A DNA stretch of 64,000 nucleotides from Adlercreutzia sp910585575 (GCF_951801035.1 NZ_CATOKT010000005.1), one strand, 5' to 3'; shown: positions 7,654 to 15,935, counted from the first letter of the stretch. Translations and numbers: made by a program. The notes: a model not told the origin generated them from the letters alone.

Positions 7654-8988
7654 TTACAGCGTAACGGATACGAGGCTGCCGACGAGGCTGGGTTCCGCGA
7701 GCTCCACTTCATGGTAGCTTTCGGTGGTGGCTTTGGTGGGGGTTTCGACGAGGGCGAGCTCGGGGATGCCGACGCGTGCGCCGCGGTCGACGGCGGCGAG
7801 CTGGTCAGAGAGTTCGCGTAGGCGGGCGGCGCGGGCGGCCTTCACCTCGGGCTGTACCTGATCGGGGCGCTCGGCGGCCGGGGTGCCTTCGCGGCGGGAG
7901 TACGGGAACACGTGGATCTTGCTGAAGCCGCAGCGCTCAGCCAACTTCACGGTGTCCTCAAAGTCTTCGTTGGTTTCGCCGGGGAAGCCCACGATGATAT
8001 CGGTCGTCAGCGCGATTTCCGGTACCATGGCACGCAGGTACTCAACCAGCTGGCGATACTCTTCGGCGTCGTAAGGGCGCGCCATCTCGCGCAGCACCTT
8101 GGAACTGCCCGATTGAAGCGGCAGATGCAGGTGGCGGCAGAGGCGCCCCTCGGCATCGGCCAGAAGCCCGATGAAATCCATCGACACGTCCATGGGCTCG
8201 ATGGACCCGATGCGGAAGCGGCACGGAAGCTCGTCGGGTTCGTGCAGGTCGGCCGTGGCCTCGAGCAAGCGACGGCACAGGTCGGCCAGGTCGCAGCCGT
8301 TGTCGTCGTAGGACCCCAGGTTGATGCCCGTTAGGACGATCTCGCGTACGCCGGCTTGGGCCAGCGCCACGGCCTCGGACACCACTTCATCGGCCGATCG
8401 ACTGGTGGCGTGACCGCGGGCCACGTGCACGATGCAGTAGGTGCACGCATTGTTGCAGCCGTCCTGCACCTTGATGCCGATTCGCGTGCGGCCGTCGGAA
8501 GGGACGAAGAACTCCGCTTCCGTGAACCCGTCAAGGCAAGTCGCCGCAGGCTCGCCATCCGCGACATCGGGCGAAGCGGTAGAGATAGTCTCCGCAACCC
8601 AATCAGCCAGGTAAAGAGCCGCTTCGGCCTTGGAGACCACCGCGACGCGCTCGCTGAGGCCCGCGTAGGTTTCGCGGTCGATCTCGGTGGCGCAACCGGT
8701 GACAACTACCTGGGCGCGTTCGCTGGCGTTCAGCGCGTGGCGCACGGCTTTGCGAGTCTTCTTCTCAGCCTCGCCGGTAACGGTGCAGGTATTCACGACG
8801 ATCAGATCGGCTTCGGCTTCGCGGGCGGGCACTCCCCCGCGCTCGGTCAGCAAGCGCTCGAAACCATCGGATTCTACTCGATTGACCTTGCAGCCCAGGT
8901 TGACCACGCAGAATGAGAATCGCGGAAACGCGGCGGAGGATAGCGGCTCCTTTGCCGCTCTATCGATGCGCTCCCCTGCGCCATTCAT
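7654..8988 (-). CDS. mtaB: tRNA t(6)A37 methylthiotransferase MtaB
   Basis: Radical-SAM methylthiotransferase that converts t6A to ms2t6A at position 37 of tRNAs reading ANN codons. The 444-residue protein has the N-terminal UPF0004 domain with its cysteines (NLGCKVNRVES, VNTCTVTGEAE, VTGCATEID), and the radical SAM cluster motif CNNACTYC around residue 182. A C-terminal TRAM-like domain follows. The family length is about 430. It overlaps the rsmE stop by 4 bases (ATGA), so the pair is translationally coupled as the end of the hrcA operon. MiaB and RimO are the alternatives. The CKVN motif and the CNNACTYC form favour MtaB. Confidence 0.88.
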   Translation of the reverse strand: MNGAGERIDRAAKEPLSSAAFPRFSFCVVNLGCKVNRVESDGFERLLTERGGVPAREAEADLIVVNTCTVTGEAEKKTRKAVRHALNASERAQVVVTGCATEIDRETYAGLSERVAVVSKAEAALYLADWVAETISTASPDVADGEPAATCLDGFTEAEFFVPSDGRTRIGIKVQDGCNNACTYCIVHVARGHATSRSADEVVSEAVALAQAGVREIVLTGINLGSYDDNGCDLADLCRRLLEATADLHEPDELPCRFRIGSIEPMDVSMDFIGLLADAEGRLCRHLHLPLQSGSSKVLREMARPYDAEEYRQLVEYLRAMVPEIALTTDIIVGFPGETNEDFEDTVKLAERCGFSKIHVFPYSRREGTPAAERPDQVQPEVKAARAARLRELSDQLAAVDRGARVGIPELALVETPTKATTESYHEVELAEPSLVGSLVSVTL

Positions 8989-9941
8989 AGTTGGCTCCCA
9001 GTATCTCGATGAGACAAGTCAGACGGTTGGCTGTCTCCTTCGGCGTCGAACATCGCAGCGAAGGACTGCGCGATGGCCGGGGGCTCGGAGATGCCGGGCT
9101 CGCCCGATTCGGGGGCTTCGGCTAGGGCCGATTGTCCATCGCCGTGAAAGCCGCCGTTTCCCATGCCACCCAGCTCATACAGCGCCAGGGCTGGCGCTAC
9201 GATGCCCGCTGTTTCCGTGCGGAGAATGGAGGGGCCCAGCGTGACCAGGCGCGCCTGAGGGTTGGCGTCCAGCAGCTGCTGCACTTCATCCTCGGAAAGG
9301 CCGCCCTCGGGGCCCACGACCACCGCGATGCGCGCGTCCTCGGCCGGCGTGTGTGTATCCGCAAGAGCGCCGTGAATCGCATCGGCCAGCGAGGCCGACT
9401 GCGGTGCCTCCTCCCAGCACACCAGCACTGCCGTGGCGCCGGCCAGCATTCGGGCGGCCTCGCGCACGGGAACCGGCTCGCTAACCTCGGGAATGCGCGG
9501 CTGGCCCGACTGCATGGCGGCGCTCTTCGCGATGGCCTGCCAGCGCTCGGTTTTCGCAGCGGCCTTCTTACCGTCCAGCTTCACGATAGAGCGGGCGCAG
9601 GTCAGGGGCACGAAGCCCGCCACGCCCACTTCGGTGGCGTGGCGGATAACCGTCTCCATCTTGTCGCCCTTCGCCAAGCCCTGCAGCAAGATAACCTGCG
9701 GGCCCGTCACACCGCCTTCCTGATGGCGTGCGATGCGCACGAGGGGCAGCGCGTCGGAGAAATCCACGATCTCGCACTCGAAGTAGTCCTGGCTGGCGTC
9801 GATGACGGCCACATGCTCCCCTGCCGCCAGCCGCAGCACGCGCGCATGCTTGGCGTCGTCGCGCGAAAGGCGCAGAGGAAACACTGCCTCCGTTTCAGCG
9901 GCCAGCACTTGATTATCGAGAAAGAACCGCGGCAGCGACAT
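8985..9941 (-). CDS. rsmE: 16S rRNA (uracil-1498-N3)-methyltransferase RsmE
   Basis: SPOUT-class methyltransferase that modifies U1498 of 16S rRNA with S-adenosylmethionine. Residues 1-75 form the PUA-like RNA-binding domain. The SPOUT knot is marked by VVGPEGGLSEDEV and LGPSILRTETA, both family signatures. At 318 residues it exceeds the usual 240-250. The extra roughly 65 residues are a C-terminal tail rich in Gly, Ser, Glu and Pro that looks disordered. It lies 11 bases after dnaJ and overlaps mtaB by 4 bases in the hrcA-dnaJ-rsmE-mtaB operon. Confidence 0.93.
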   Translation of the reverse strand: MSLPRFFLDNQVLAAETEAVFPLRLSRDDAKHARVLRLAAGEHVAVIDASQDYFECEIVDFSDALPLVRIARHQEGGVTGPQVILLQGLAKGDKMETVIRHATEVGVAGFVPLTCARSIVKLDGKKAAAKTERWQAIAKSAAMQSGQPRIPEVSEPVPVREAARMLAGATAVLVCWEEAPQSASLADAIHGALADTHTPAEDARIAVVVGPEGGLSEDEVQQLLDANPQARLVTLGPSILRTETAGIVAPALALYELGGMGNGGFHGDGQSALAEAPESGEPGISEPPAIAQSFAAMFDAEGDSQPSDLSHRDTGSQL

Positions 9942-9952
9942 GGAGAAACCTC

Positions 9953-11104
9953 TTACTCGAAAATGTCGCGCAGCTTCTGCAGCGGCGAACGCTTTTCCTC
10001 GTTCACATCTTCGCCCATGTCGGCGGCCAGGGCCTCCAGCAGCTCGCGCTGGTGCTTGCTCAGCTTCTTGGGAATTTCGACGTCGATGTGGGCGAACAAA
10101 TCGCCGCGGTTGTCGCTCTTCAGGCGCGGCATGCCGCTGCCCTTCACGCGCACCACCTGGCCGTTTTGGCAGCCCTCCGGAATAGTGACGACAACTTTTT
10201 CATCGTCGTAGATGCCATCGATCTCGATGTCGGCGCCCAGGGCCGCCTGCACCATGGGTACCACCAGCTTGCAGTGCAGGTTGTCGCCGTCGCGCTCGAA
10301 GAACTCGTCGGGCTGGATGCGCACCGTGACGATAAGGTCGCCCGCGGCCGCTCCCTGCATGCCCGCCTCGCCGTAGCCGGCTACGCGCAGCTGCTGGCCG
10401 TCGCGGATGCCCTTGGGGATTTCCACCGACACGCGCTGGCGGTCGGGCACGCGGCCCTGGCCTTCGCACTCGGGGCACGGGTTCTCGATGATGGTGCCGG
10501 TGCCGTGGCACTTGGGGCACGTGGTGGCCGACTGCATGTCGCCCAGGAAGGTGTGCTGCACGGTAACCACGCGGCCGCGGCCGTCGCACTCGGGACAGGT
10601 GACTTCCTTGCCGTCCTCGCCCAGGCCGGTCCCGTCGCAGTCGGGACATGGCGCCAGACGGTCGTAGACGATCTCCTTCTTCTCACCCGTGGCCGCCTCT
10701 TTCAGCGAAATGCGCACGCCGACACCCATGTCGCGGCCTTCTTTGCGCACCGTGCGGCCCGCGCCGCCAGCCGCCGCGCCGCCGAAGAAGGTGGAGAAGA
10801 TGTCGCCCATGCCGCCGAAGCCGCCGCCGAACAGGTCCTCGAAGTCGATGTTCACGCCGCCATAGGGACCGCCCGCCCCCGCAGCGCCGGGAATGGTGCC
10901 GAAGCGGTCGTACTGGGCGCGCTTCTGCGGGTCGCTCAGTACATCGTAGGCCTCGTTCAGCTCTTTGAACTGGTCTTCCGCATCGGGTGCCTTGTTCACA
11001 TCGGGATGCAGCTCGCGGGCGCGGTGGCGGAACGCCTTCTTGATTTCCGCCTCGGAGGCATCGCGGGAAACACCGAGTACTTCGTAGAGATCCTTCTGGG
11101 CCAT
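9953..11104 (-). CDS. dnaJ: Chaperone DnaJ
   Basis: Hsp40 co-chaperone that stimulates DnaK ATPase and delivers unfolded clients. The 383-residue protein has a J domain (HPD motif near residue 34), a Gly/Phe-rich linker and four CxxCxGxG zinc-binding repeats (CPDCDGTG, CPECDGRG, CPKCHGTG, CPECEGQG). A C-terminal substrate-binding region completes a full type I DnaJ. The start at ATG 11104 matches the family start (MAQKDLYEVLG). A longer in-frame reading upstream is hrcA sequence out of frame. It follows hrcA by 41 bases. grpE and dnaK are absent here, so this is probably the dnaJ2-type copy that accompanies hrcA in actinobacteria. Confidence 0.95.
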   Translation of the reverse strand: MAQKDLYEVLGVSRDASEAEIKKAFRHRARELHPDVNKAPDAEDQFKELNEAYDVLSDPQKRAQYDRFGTIPGAAGAGGPYGGVNIDFEDLFGGGFGGMGDIFSTFFGGAAAGGAGRTVRKEGRDMGVGVRISLKEAATGEKKEIVYDRLAPCPDCDGTGLGEDGKEVTCPECDGRGRVVTVQHTFLGDMQSATTCPKCHGTGTIIENPCPECEGQGRVPDRQRVSVEIPKGIRDGQQLRVAGYGEAGMQGAAAGDLIVTVRIQPDEFFERDGDNLHCKLVVPMVQAALGADIEIDGIYDDEKVVVTIPEGCQNGQVVRVKGSGMPRLKSDNRGDLFAHIDVEIPKKLSKHQRELLEALAADMGEDVNEEKRSPLQKLRDIFE

Positions 11105-11145
11105 GGTGATTGCATCGAACCTTTCTCGGGGTATGGGAAACGGGG

Positions 11146-12156
11146 CTATTCGTCGTGCAGCACGCACTGGGCGGCGCGCACGGCGCGAATGACGTTGGAG
11201 TAGTTCATGCGCGTGGGGCCGATGACCGCCACCATGCCCTCGCTGTTGCCGCGGCCATAGGGGCACGCCACTACCGACACGCCGGCCAGGGCCTCGCCGG
11301 GGTTCTCGTGGCCGATGCGCACCATGACGGGGCCTTCGCCCTCAATGGTGTCGTCGAAGGTGTGCAGGAGCACGCGGTCGTCCTCGAGCACCTCCATGAC
11401 GGGCACGAGGGCCTTCGAGTCGCTGAACTCGGGCTGGCGCAGCAGCGAGGAGAGCCCGAGACGATGGGCGCGGGTGGCGTCGCTTTCGCCCAGGCACTCG
11501 ATGACTTCGTCGATGATGAGCTGCACGAGTGGATCGGACAGCGCCTCCACGGTGCTGAGGTCCAAGTTGCGGCGCACATCGCGGGCCGACTGGCCCACCA
11601 GCACGCGGTTGAGCAGGTTCTGGGCGCCGGCCAGCTCGTCGGCCGTTACCTCTTCGGTAAAGGTGACGTTGCGGTTGGCCACCTGCCCGTCCTCGGCCAC
11701 CACGATGATGATGGCCTGGTAGTTGGAAAGCGACACGAGGGTAAGCTGGCGAATGCGCCCCGAGAACACCGAGGGGGCGGCCACGATGGACAGACAGTTG
11801 GTCAGGCGTGCTAAGGCCGCCGACGTGCGCTCCATGAGGGTGTCCAGCTCGGTGGCGCTCGAGCGCAGCTCGTCGACGAGCGACGGATGCGGTAGCTCTT
11901 CCTCAGCAAGGCCACTGGACAGTAAGTCGTCCACAAAGGCGCGGTAGCCCGCATCGGTGGGTACGCGGCCCGCCGAGGTGTGGGGCTGCTGGATGAACCC
12001 GGCATCTTCCAGGGCCGACAGGTCGTTGCGCACCGTGGCGGGGCTGACCCCCAGCCGATGCCGCTCGGTCAGCGTGCGCGAGCCAACCGGCAGGGCGAAT
12101 TCCACGTAGTCTTCGATAAGCGCGCGCAGCACACGTTGGCGTCTCTCGGACAGCAT
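11146..12156 (-). CDS. hrcA: Heat-inducible transcription repressor HrcA
   Basis: Repressor that binds CIRCE operators and controls chaperone genes, with its folding depending on GroEL. The 336-residue protein has an N-terminal winged helix (LSERRQRVLRALIEDYVE, then a recognition helix near VSPATVRNDL), a GAF-like middle and the usual C-terminal dimerisation region. ATG 12156 is preceded by GGAAGGAG. Earlier in-frame codons lack a ribosome binding site. A CIRCE site lies 62-88 bases upstream, so the operon is autoregulated. Confidence 0.95.
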   Translation of the reverse strand: MLSERRQRVLRALIEDYVEFALPVGSRTLTERHRLGVSPATVRNDLSALEDAGFIQQPHTSAGRVPTDAGYRAFVDDLLSSGLAEEELPHPSLVDELRSSATELDTLMERTSAALARLTNCLSIVAAPSVFSGRIRQLTLVSLSNYQAIIIVVAEDGQVANRNVTFTEEVTADELAGAQNLLNRVLVGQSARDVRRNLDLSTVEALSDPLVQLIIDEVIECLGESDATRAHRLGLSSLLRQPEFSDSKALVPVMEVLEDDRVLLHTFDDTIEGEGPVMVRIGHENPGEALAGVSVVACPYGRGNSEGMVAVIGPTRMNYSNVIRAVRAAQCVLHDE

Positions 12157-12217
12157 CTTGACTCCTTCCCTACCCGGCGGCCTTCGGCGCACCATTTCAT
12201 TCGCTATTGACGTTATT

Positions 12218-12244
12218 TTAGCAACCTGGTCAAGAGAGTGCTAA
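12218..12244 (-). promoter_or_regulatory. CIRCE operator upstream of hrcA
   Basis: On the coding strand the site reads TTAGCACTC, nine bases, then GGTTGCTAA. The left half is identical to the CIRCE consensus and the right half (consensus GAGTGCTAA) has two mismatches, with the exact 9-base spacing. A TTGACC hexamer that could serve as a -35 element lies within the spacer, so repressor binding would block the promoter. Confidence 0.9.
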
Positions 12245-12365
12245 CTTGGTTGCAATTTCGACGTAAGCGACACAACGGGGTGGGCGGAAGGCGGAAGACG
12301 GAAGGCTGGTAGCATCCCTCCGCCCGTCGGGGCCCGGGGTCTTCTGCCGGGAACCCGCTCTGTCC

Positions 12366-12518
12366 GTCCCCGGAGGGTCGGGGGCGCTTGCAGAGGACCC
12401 GCTCCGCTGACTCGCTTCGCTCGGGCGCTGCGCTCCTTCATGTTTTTATGGGCGACCTTCGGTCGCAGGAATGTGGCGTTCAGAGACCTCTGCAAGCGCC
12501 CCCCGACCCTCCGGGGAC
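12366..12518. repeat. Long inverted repeat (31/32-bp arms) with UUCG-loop hairpin inside
   Basis: Arm 12366-12396 pairs with arm 12487-12518 along its whole length, with one extra base (a run of five versus six G/C). The 90-base loop contains GCGACC-TTC-GGTCGC, which can form the very stable C(UUCG)G tetraloop hairpin. It occupies most of the 376-base gap between hemW and hrcA, both on the minus strand. It is too long for a simple terminator and has no T-tract. It may be a mobile-repeat remnant or a structured RNA. Confidence 0.75.
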
Positions 12519-12532
12519 TACCGAGTTGGTTC

Positions 12533-13645
12533 TTACGGAGCTAGGTCGAGGAGGCGGCCGTAGAGTTCGTTGCCGCAGAGCCAGCCGGTGTCGGTGGGCT
12601 GCCAGCGACCTTCTTGATGGACGGCGAGGCCCCGTTGCTCTAGTTCGGCGAAGACGGCAGGGGCGTCCTCGAGCAGCTCGGTGGCGCGGGCCACGTGCTG
12701 GTCGCTGACGCCGCGGGCCATGCGCATGCCGAGCATGAGGTCCTCGGCGGCCATTTGGTGCGCGTTCAAGTCGTCGATGACCTGGCCATCCTGCACCCGC
12801 ATGCGGCGCTCGGCGTTCTGGGTCATGGTGACAGCGGAACGGCCCAGGCCCAGATAGGGCTTGCTGGTCCAGTAGGCGGTGTTGTGGCGGCTCTCGTAGC
12901 CGGGAAGGGCGTAGCTGGCCACTTCGTAGCGGTGAAAGCCGGCCGCCTCCAATACCGCGCGGGCCGCTTCCATGGCCTCGGCCTCCACGTCGTCATCGGG
13001 CTCGGGCATGTCGCCGCGGAGCACAGCGCGGTCGAAGGGGGTGTTCGGCTCAATGGTGAGGGGGTACACCGACACGTGCTTCACTCCCAGGGCCACGGCC
13101 TCCTCGACGCTGCGGCGGAAGGAGTCGGCGCTTTGCCCGGGGATGCCGCACATCAGGTCCACCGACACGTTGTCGAAGCGCGTCTGCGCCGCCGCAATGG
13201 CCCGACGCGCCGCTTCCGCATTATGGGCGCGGCCGAGGATGGCCAGCACCTCGTCATCGAAGGACTGCACTCCCAGCGAAAGCCGGTTCGCGCCCAACGC
13301 CCAAATGTCGCGCACCATGGGCTCGGTCAGGCTCTCCGGGTTCGCTTCCATGGTGCACTCCACCTCGGGCTCCAAGTGCATGGACATGCCCAAAGCGTAC
13401 AGCAAGCTGGACAGCCGCTTCATGCCGATATAGCTCGGCGTGCCGCCCCCCAGATACACCGTCTCGAGCGCCCCCAGCTTCCCCTCGCGCGAAGCCCGGC
13501 GAATATCCAGCACGAGCGATTCCACGTACTCATCGATAATCGGCGAATCGCGCTCCACCGCACTGGTAGTGAAATCGCAGTACCCGCACCGCTTCACGCA
13601 AAAAGGAATATGCAGGTACAGCGCTGTATAAGGGTCATAAGGCAT
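12533..13645 (-). CDS. hemW: Radical SAM haem chaperone HemW (HemN-like)
   Basis: Radical-SAM protein of the HemW family, a haem-binding chaperone that was long misannotated as coproporphyrinogen III oxidase. The 370-residue product has the cluster motif CVKRCGYC (CX3CX2C) near residue 17, the YLGGGTPSYI segment and the family C-terminal winged domain. It is shorter than true HemN and starts directly at the SAM domain, which favours HemW. ATG 13645 is used because AGAAAGAG lies 8 bases upstream. An in-frame GTG at 13654 lacks a site. Its place just upstream of hrcA is the usual actinobacterial arrangement. Confidence 0.9.
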   Translation of the reverse strand: MPYDPYTALYLHIPFCVKRCGYCDFTTSAVERDSPIIDEYVESLVLDIRRASREGKLGALETVYLGGGTPSYIGMKRLSSLLYALGMSMHLEPEVECTMEANPESLTEPMVRDIWALGANRLSLGVQSFDDEVLAILGRAHNAEAARRAIAAAQTRFDNVSVDLMCGIPGQSADSFRRSVEEAVALGVKHVSVYPLTIEPNTPFDRAVLRGDMPEPDDDVEAEAMEAARAVLEAAGFHRYEVASYALPGYESRHNTAYWTSKPYLGLGRSAVTMTQNAERRMRVQDGQVIDDLNAHQMAAEDLMLGMRMARGVSDQHVARATELLEDAPAVFAELEQRGLAVHQEGRWQPTDTGWLCGNELYGRLLDLAP

Positions 13646-13678
13646 GGCTAACACTCTTTCTAGGTGAGTAGCGGAGCG

Positions 13679-13780
13679 ACACCGGGTGCTTCGACCGAGC
13701 GAGTTCCGCAGCGACGAGAACAGTCCAGTGGACTGTTCTCCAAAGCGAGGACTGTTTGAGCGAATCGGAGTACCCGGTGG
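13679..13780 (+). repeat. 102-bp dispersed repeat, copy 1, with central perfect hairpin
   Basis: The element begins with ACACCGGGTG and ends with TACCCGGTGG, which are imperfect inverted ends. It carries a 12-bp-arm palindrome at 13716-13740. It matches 45723-45824 in reverse orientation over its full 102 bases with 15 differences and no gaps. Ten of those differences are five compensatory pairs in the central hairpin. It lies between dusB and hemW. Short open frames across it are artefacts of the repeat. Confidence 0.85.
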
Positions 13781-13795
13781 CGCGGAAGCGGACAG

Positions 13796-14767
13796 CTATG
13801 CATGGGCCTCTGCTATCTCGAGCAGTTCGTCGAACACTGCGTCGAAGTCCTCCAAGCTGGTGCAGTAGTTGATGCGCCCGCGGGCCGCGGCGGCGCCGGG
13901 AAGTCCTGCCAGGTACCACATGGCGTGCTTGCGCATGCGCACGATGTTGCGCCCCTCGCGCTGGGTGAGCAGCCGCGCATGGCGCCGCGCCACGGCGATG
14001 CGCTCCTCTACCGTGGGCGCTGCTGGCTCGGGCTGCCCGGCCAGGGCGGCTTGCACCTGTGAAAACAGCCAGGGATTGCCCTCGGCGCCGCGCGCGATCA
14101 TCACCGCGTCGCAGCCAGTGCGCTCGGCCATGGCCACGGCATCGAAGCCGTGGCGGATGTCGCCGTTGCCCACTACGGGCACCGCCACCGCCTCTTTCAC
14201 GCGGCCGATGACGCCCCAGTCGGCGCTCCCCCGGTACAGCTGCTCGGCGAAGCGACCGTGCACGGTGACGGCATCAGCCCCGGCATCTTCCATGCGCCGG
14301 GCGAATTCCACGGCGGTTTCCTCGCCCTCGGCCCAGCCGCGGCGGAATTTCGCCGTAACGGGATGGGCCACTGTCCCCTTCACCGCGCGCACAATGTCGG
14401 CCGCCAGCTCAGGTGTCTTCATAAGCGCCGAGCCGTCGCCCTTCGACACGATTTTGCGCGCCGGGCAGCCCATGTTGATGTCCAGGTACGCTAAGCTTTC
14501 GCCTAACGTGTCCTCGATCCAGGCGGCCTGCGAGGCCATGACGTCGGGCTCGTGGCCGAACAGCTGCACGCCCACCTGGGTTTCCCCGTCGGCCAGCGCC
14601 AGCAAGTGGCGCGTTTTCTCATTCGCAAAAGAAAGCCCTTTGGCCGATACCATTTCGGTGAAGGCCACGTCGGCGCCTTGTTCCAGGCACAGGGTGCGGA
14701 AGGCGATGTCGGACACACCGGCCATGGGCGCCAGCAACACGCGGTATTTCCCGAACAGACCTTCCAC
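13796..14767 (-). CDS. dusB: tRNA-dihydrouridine synthase (DusB-like)
   Basis: FMN-dependent enzyme that reduces uridines in the tRNA D-loop. The 323-residue TIM-barrel protein starts MEGLFGKYRVLLAPMAGVSD. It has the conserved catalytic cysteine in DINMGCPARKI, the phosphate-binding GNGDIR segment and the MIARGAEGNPW motif. The length is normal (about 320). It follows a tiny membrane-protein gene by one base. HemW lies downstream, separated by a 102-bp repeat. Which Dus subfamily it belongs to is inferred from general similarity. Confidence 0.92.
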   Translation of the reverse strand: MEGLFGKYRVLLAPMAGVSDIAFRTLCLEQGADVAFTEMVSAKGLSFANEKTRHLLALADGETQVGVQLFGHEPDVMASQAAWIEDTLGESLAYLDINMGCPARKIVSKGDGSALMKTPELAADIVRAVKGTVAHPVTAKFRRGWAEGEETAVEFARRMEDAGADAVTVHGRFAEQLYRGSADWGVIGRVKEAVAVPVVGNGDIRHGFDAVAMAERTGCDAVMIARGAEGNPWLFSQVQAALAGQPEPAAPTVEERIAVARRHARLLTQREGRNIVRMRKHAMWYLAGLPGAAAARGRINYCTSLEDFDAVFDELLEIAEAHA

Positions 14768-14768
14768 G

Positions 14769-14888
14769 CTAGACTGTCAGCCCCAGCGTAAAGGTGCAGC
14801 CTACGGCGAAAATGCCAACGATGGCCACAAGAACCACGGCGACCAAGGCGCCGATAAGGATGGCGTACAGCGGAAATGCGCGTTTCAT
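14769..14888 (-). CDS. 39-residue single-pass membrane protein
   Basis: A very small gene with a clear ribosome binding site (AGGAG, 5 bases before ATG 14888). The product begins with Lys-Arg and then has one hydrophobic helix of about 30 residues rich in Val, Ala, Ile and Gly, with a single Cys. It sits between a second tiny membrane protein (7-base gap) and dusB (1-base gap), so all three are probably one transcript. No family is recognisable. The ribosome binding site and tight packing are the evidence that it is real. Confidence 0.55.
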   Translation of the reverse strand: MKRAFPLYAILIGALVAVVLVAIVGIFAVGCTFTLGLTV

Positions 14889-14895
14889 AAGACTC

Positions 14896-15075
14896 CTACA
14901 GAATGCCGAACAACAGCAGACCGAGCATGGCGAAAATACCCAGGATGACAACGAGCACGGCAACAAGCACAAACGTCTTAGAGGCTCCGGACATGCCGGC
15001 GCGCTCCTGCTCCTCGGCTATCTTCTTCTCATCGAACGGATCGTTGATCCAGTCGTAATCTTCGTTCTTCGCCAT
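14896..15075 (-). CDS. 59-residue membrane protein with acidic N-terminus
   Basis: The product has an acidic cytoplasmic-looking N-terminus (DYDWINDPFDEK) followed by one strong membrane helix from about residue 34 to the end. ATG 15075 has AAGGTG about 6 bases upstream. It is the first gene of a probable three-gene unit with the 39-residue protein and dusB, and is divergent from the flavodoxin-like gene at 15176. I do not recognise the family. Confidence 0.6.
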   Translation of the reverse strand: MAKNEDYDWINDPFDEKKIAEEQERAGMSGASKTFVLVAVLVVILGIFAMLGLLLFGIL

Positions 15076-15175
15076 GGCGCACCTTGCATTTGCGTGTCGA
15101 ATAACTAAACGTGATGGCTCTAGTTTAATTGATGCTACAATCCAGCCAAGCAAAAACACGAGAAGAGGAGACAGT

Positions 15176-15823
15176 GTGAAGGTACTGCTTATCAACGGAA
15201 GCCCTCGCATGAACGGCAACACGAACCGCGCTTTGGAAGAATGCGCCGCGGCGCTCCAGGCCGAGGGCATCGACACCGAGATTGCCTGGATCACCAACAA
15301 GGAGATTCGCGGCTGTATCGCCTGCGGCATCTGCACGCGCACGGGCAATAACCAGTGTATCTTCACGGAGGATTGCTGCAATGACCTGATCCAGAAGGCC
15401 GGTGAGGCCGACGGCATCATCATTGGCTCGCCGGTGTACTACGCCGGGGCAGCCGGCTCGCTCATCTCGCTGCTCGACCGCATGTTCTATGCCGGTGGCT
15501 CGCTCATGCGCTTCAAGCCGGCGGCCGGCATCGGGGTAGCCCGTCGCGCCGGCGCCATTGAGGCGGCCGATCAAATCAACAAGTACTTCCAGATCAACAA
15601 TATGCCGGTAATGAGCAGCTCCTACTGGGGCATCGCCTTCGGTCGCCAGCCCGGTGAAACCGCGGCCGACGGCGAGGGTATGCACACCATGCGCATGCTG
15701 GGCCGCAACATGGCCTGGATGCTGAAGAGCCTCGAAGCCGCCAAAGCCGCCGGCATCAACCCGCCCGAGGTAGAGCCCAAGGTCATGACCAACTACGTCC
15801 GCGAGGATGTCATCCAGGGCTAA
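15176..15823 (+). CDS. Flavodoxin-like NAD(P)H-dependent FMN reductase family protein
   Basis: A 215-residue protein of the NADPH-dependent FMN reductase/flavodoxin-like fold. Residues 1-20 contain the phosphate-binding loop for FMN (NGSPRMNGNTNRAL). A cysteine-rich segment (GCIACGICTRTGNNQC) at about residues 48-63 is typical of the iron-sulphur flavoprotein-like branch. GSPVYYAGAAGSL contacts the flavin ring. The start is GTG 15176 behind AGAGGAG. An upstream in-frame ATG falls inside the divergent promoter region and lacks a site. It probably acts in the cytosol as a quinone, azo or metal reductase, but the substrate is not predictable. Confidence 0.85.
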   Translation: MKVLLINGSPRMNGNTNRALEECAAALQAEGIDTEIAWITNKEIRGCIACGICTRTGNNQCIFTEDCCNDLIQKAGEADGIIIGSPVYYAGAAGSLISLLDRMFYAGGSLMRFKPAAGIGVARRAGAIEAADQINKYFQINNMPVMSSSYWGIAFGRQPGETAADGEGMHTMRMLGRNMAWMLKSLEAAKAAGINPPEVEPKVMTNYVREDVIQG

Positions 15824-15935
15824 CGCTTACCGCTGTGCTCGCCAAGCGAGCGAGGGCCGGCACGCACCGTTGCGCTCGCAAAGCGATCAGGACCTAGCGC
15901 GCCGCTCTGTCAAGCAGGCGAACGCCCACAGTCAC

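Noticed and set aside
13686..13868. Short open frame over the 102-bp repeat that shares the peptide motif KRGL(F/S)ERIG with the upstream frame of the synthetase
   Set aside because: The shared peptide comes from the DNA repeat itself. The copies differ by compensatory hairpin changes that do not preserve protein sequence, and there is no good ribosome binding site.
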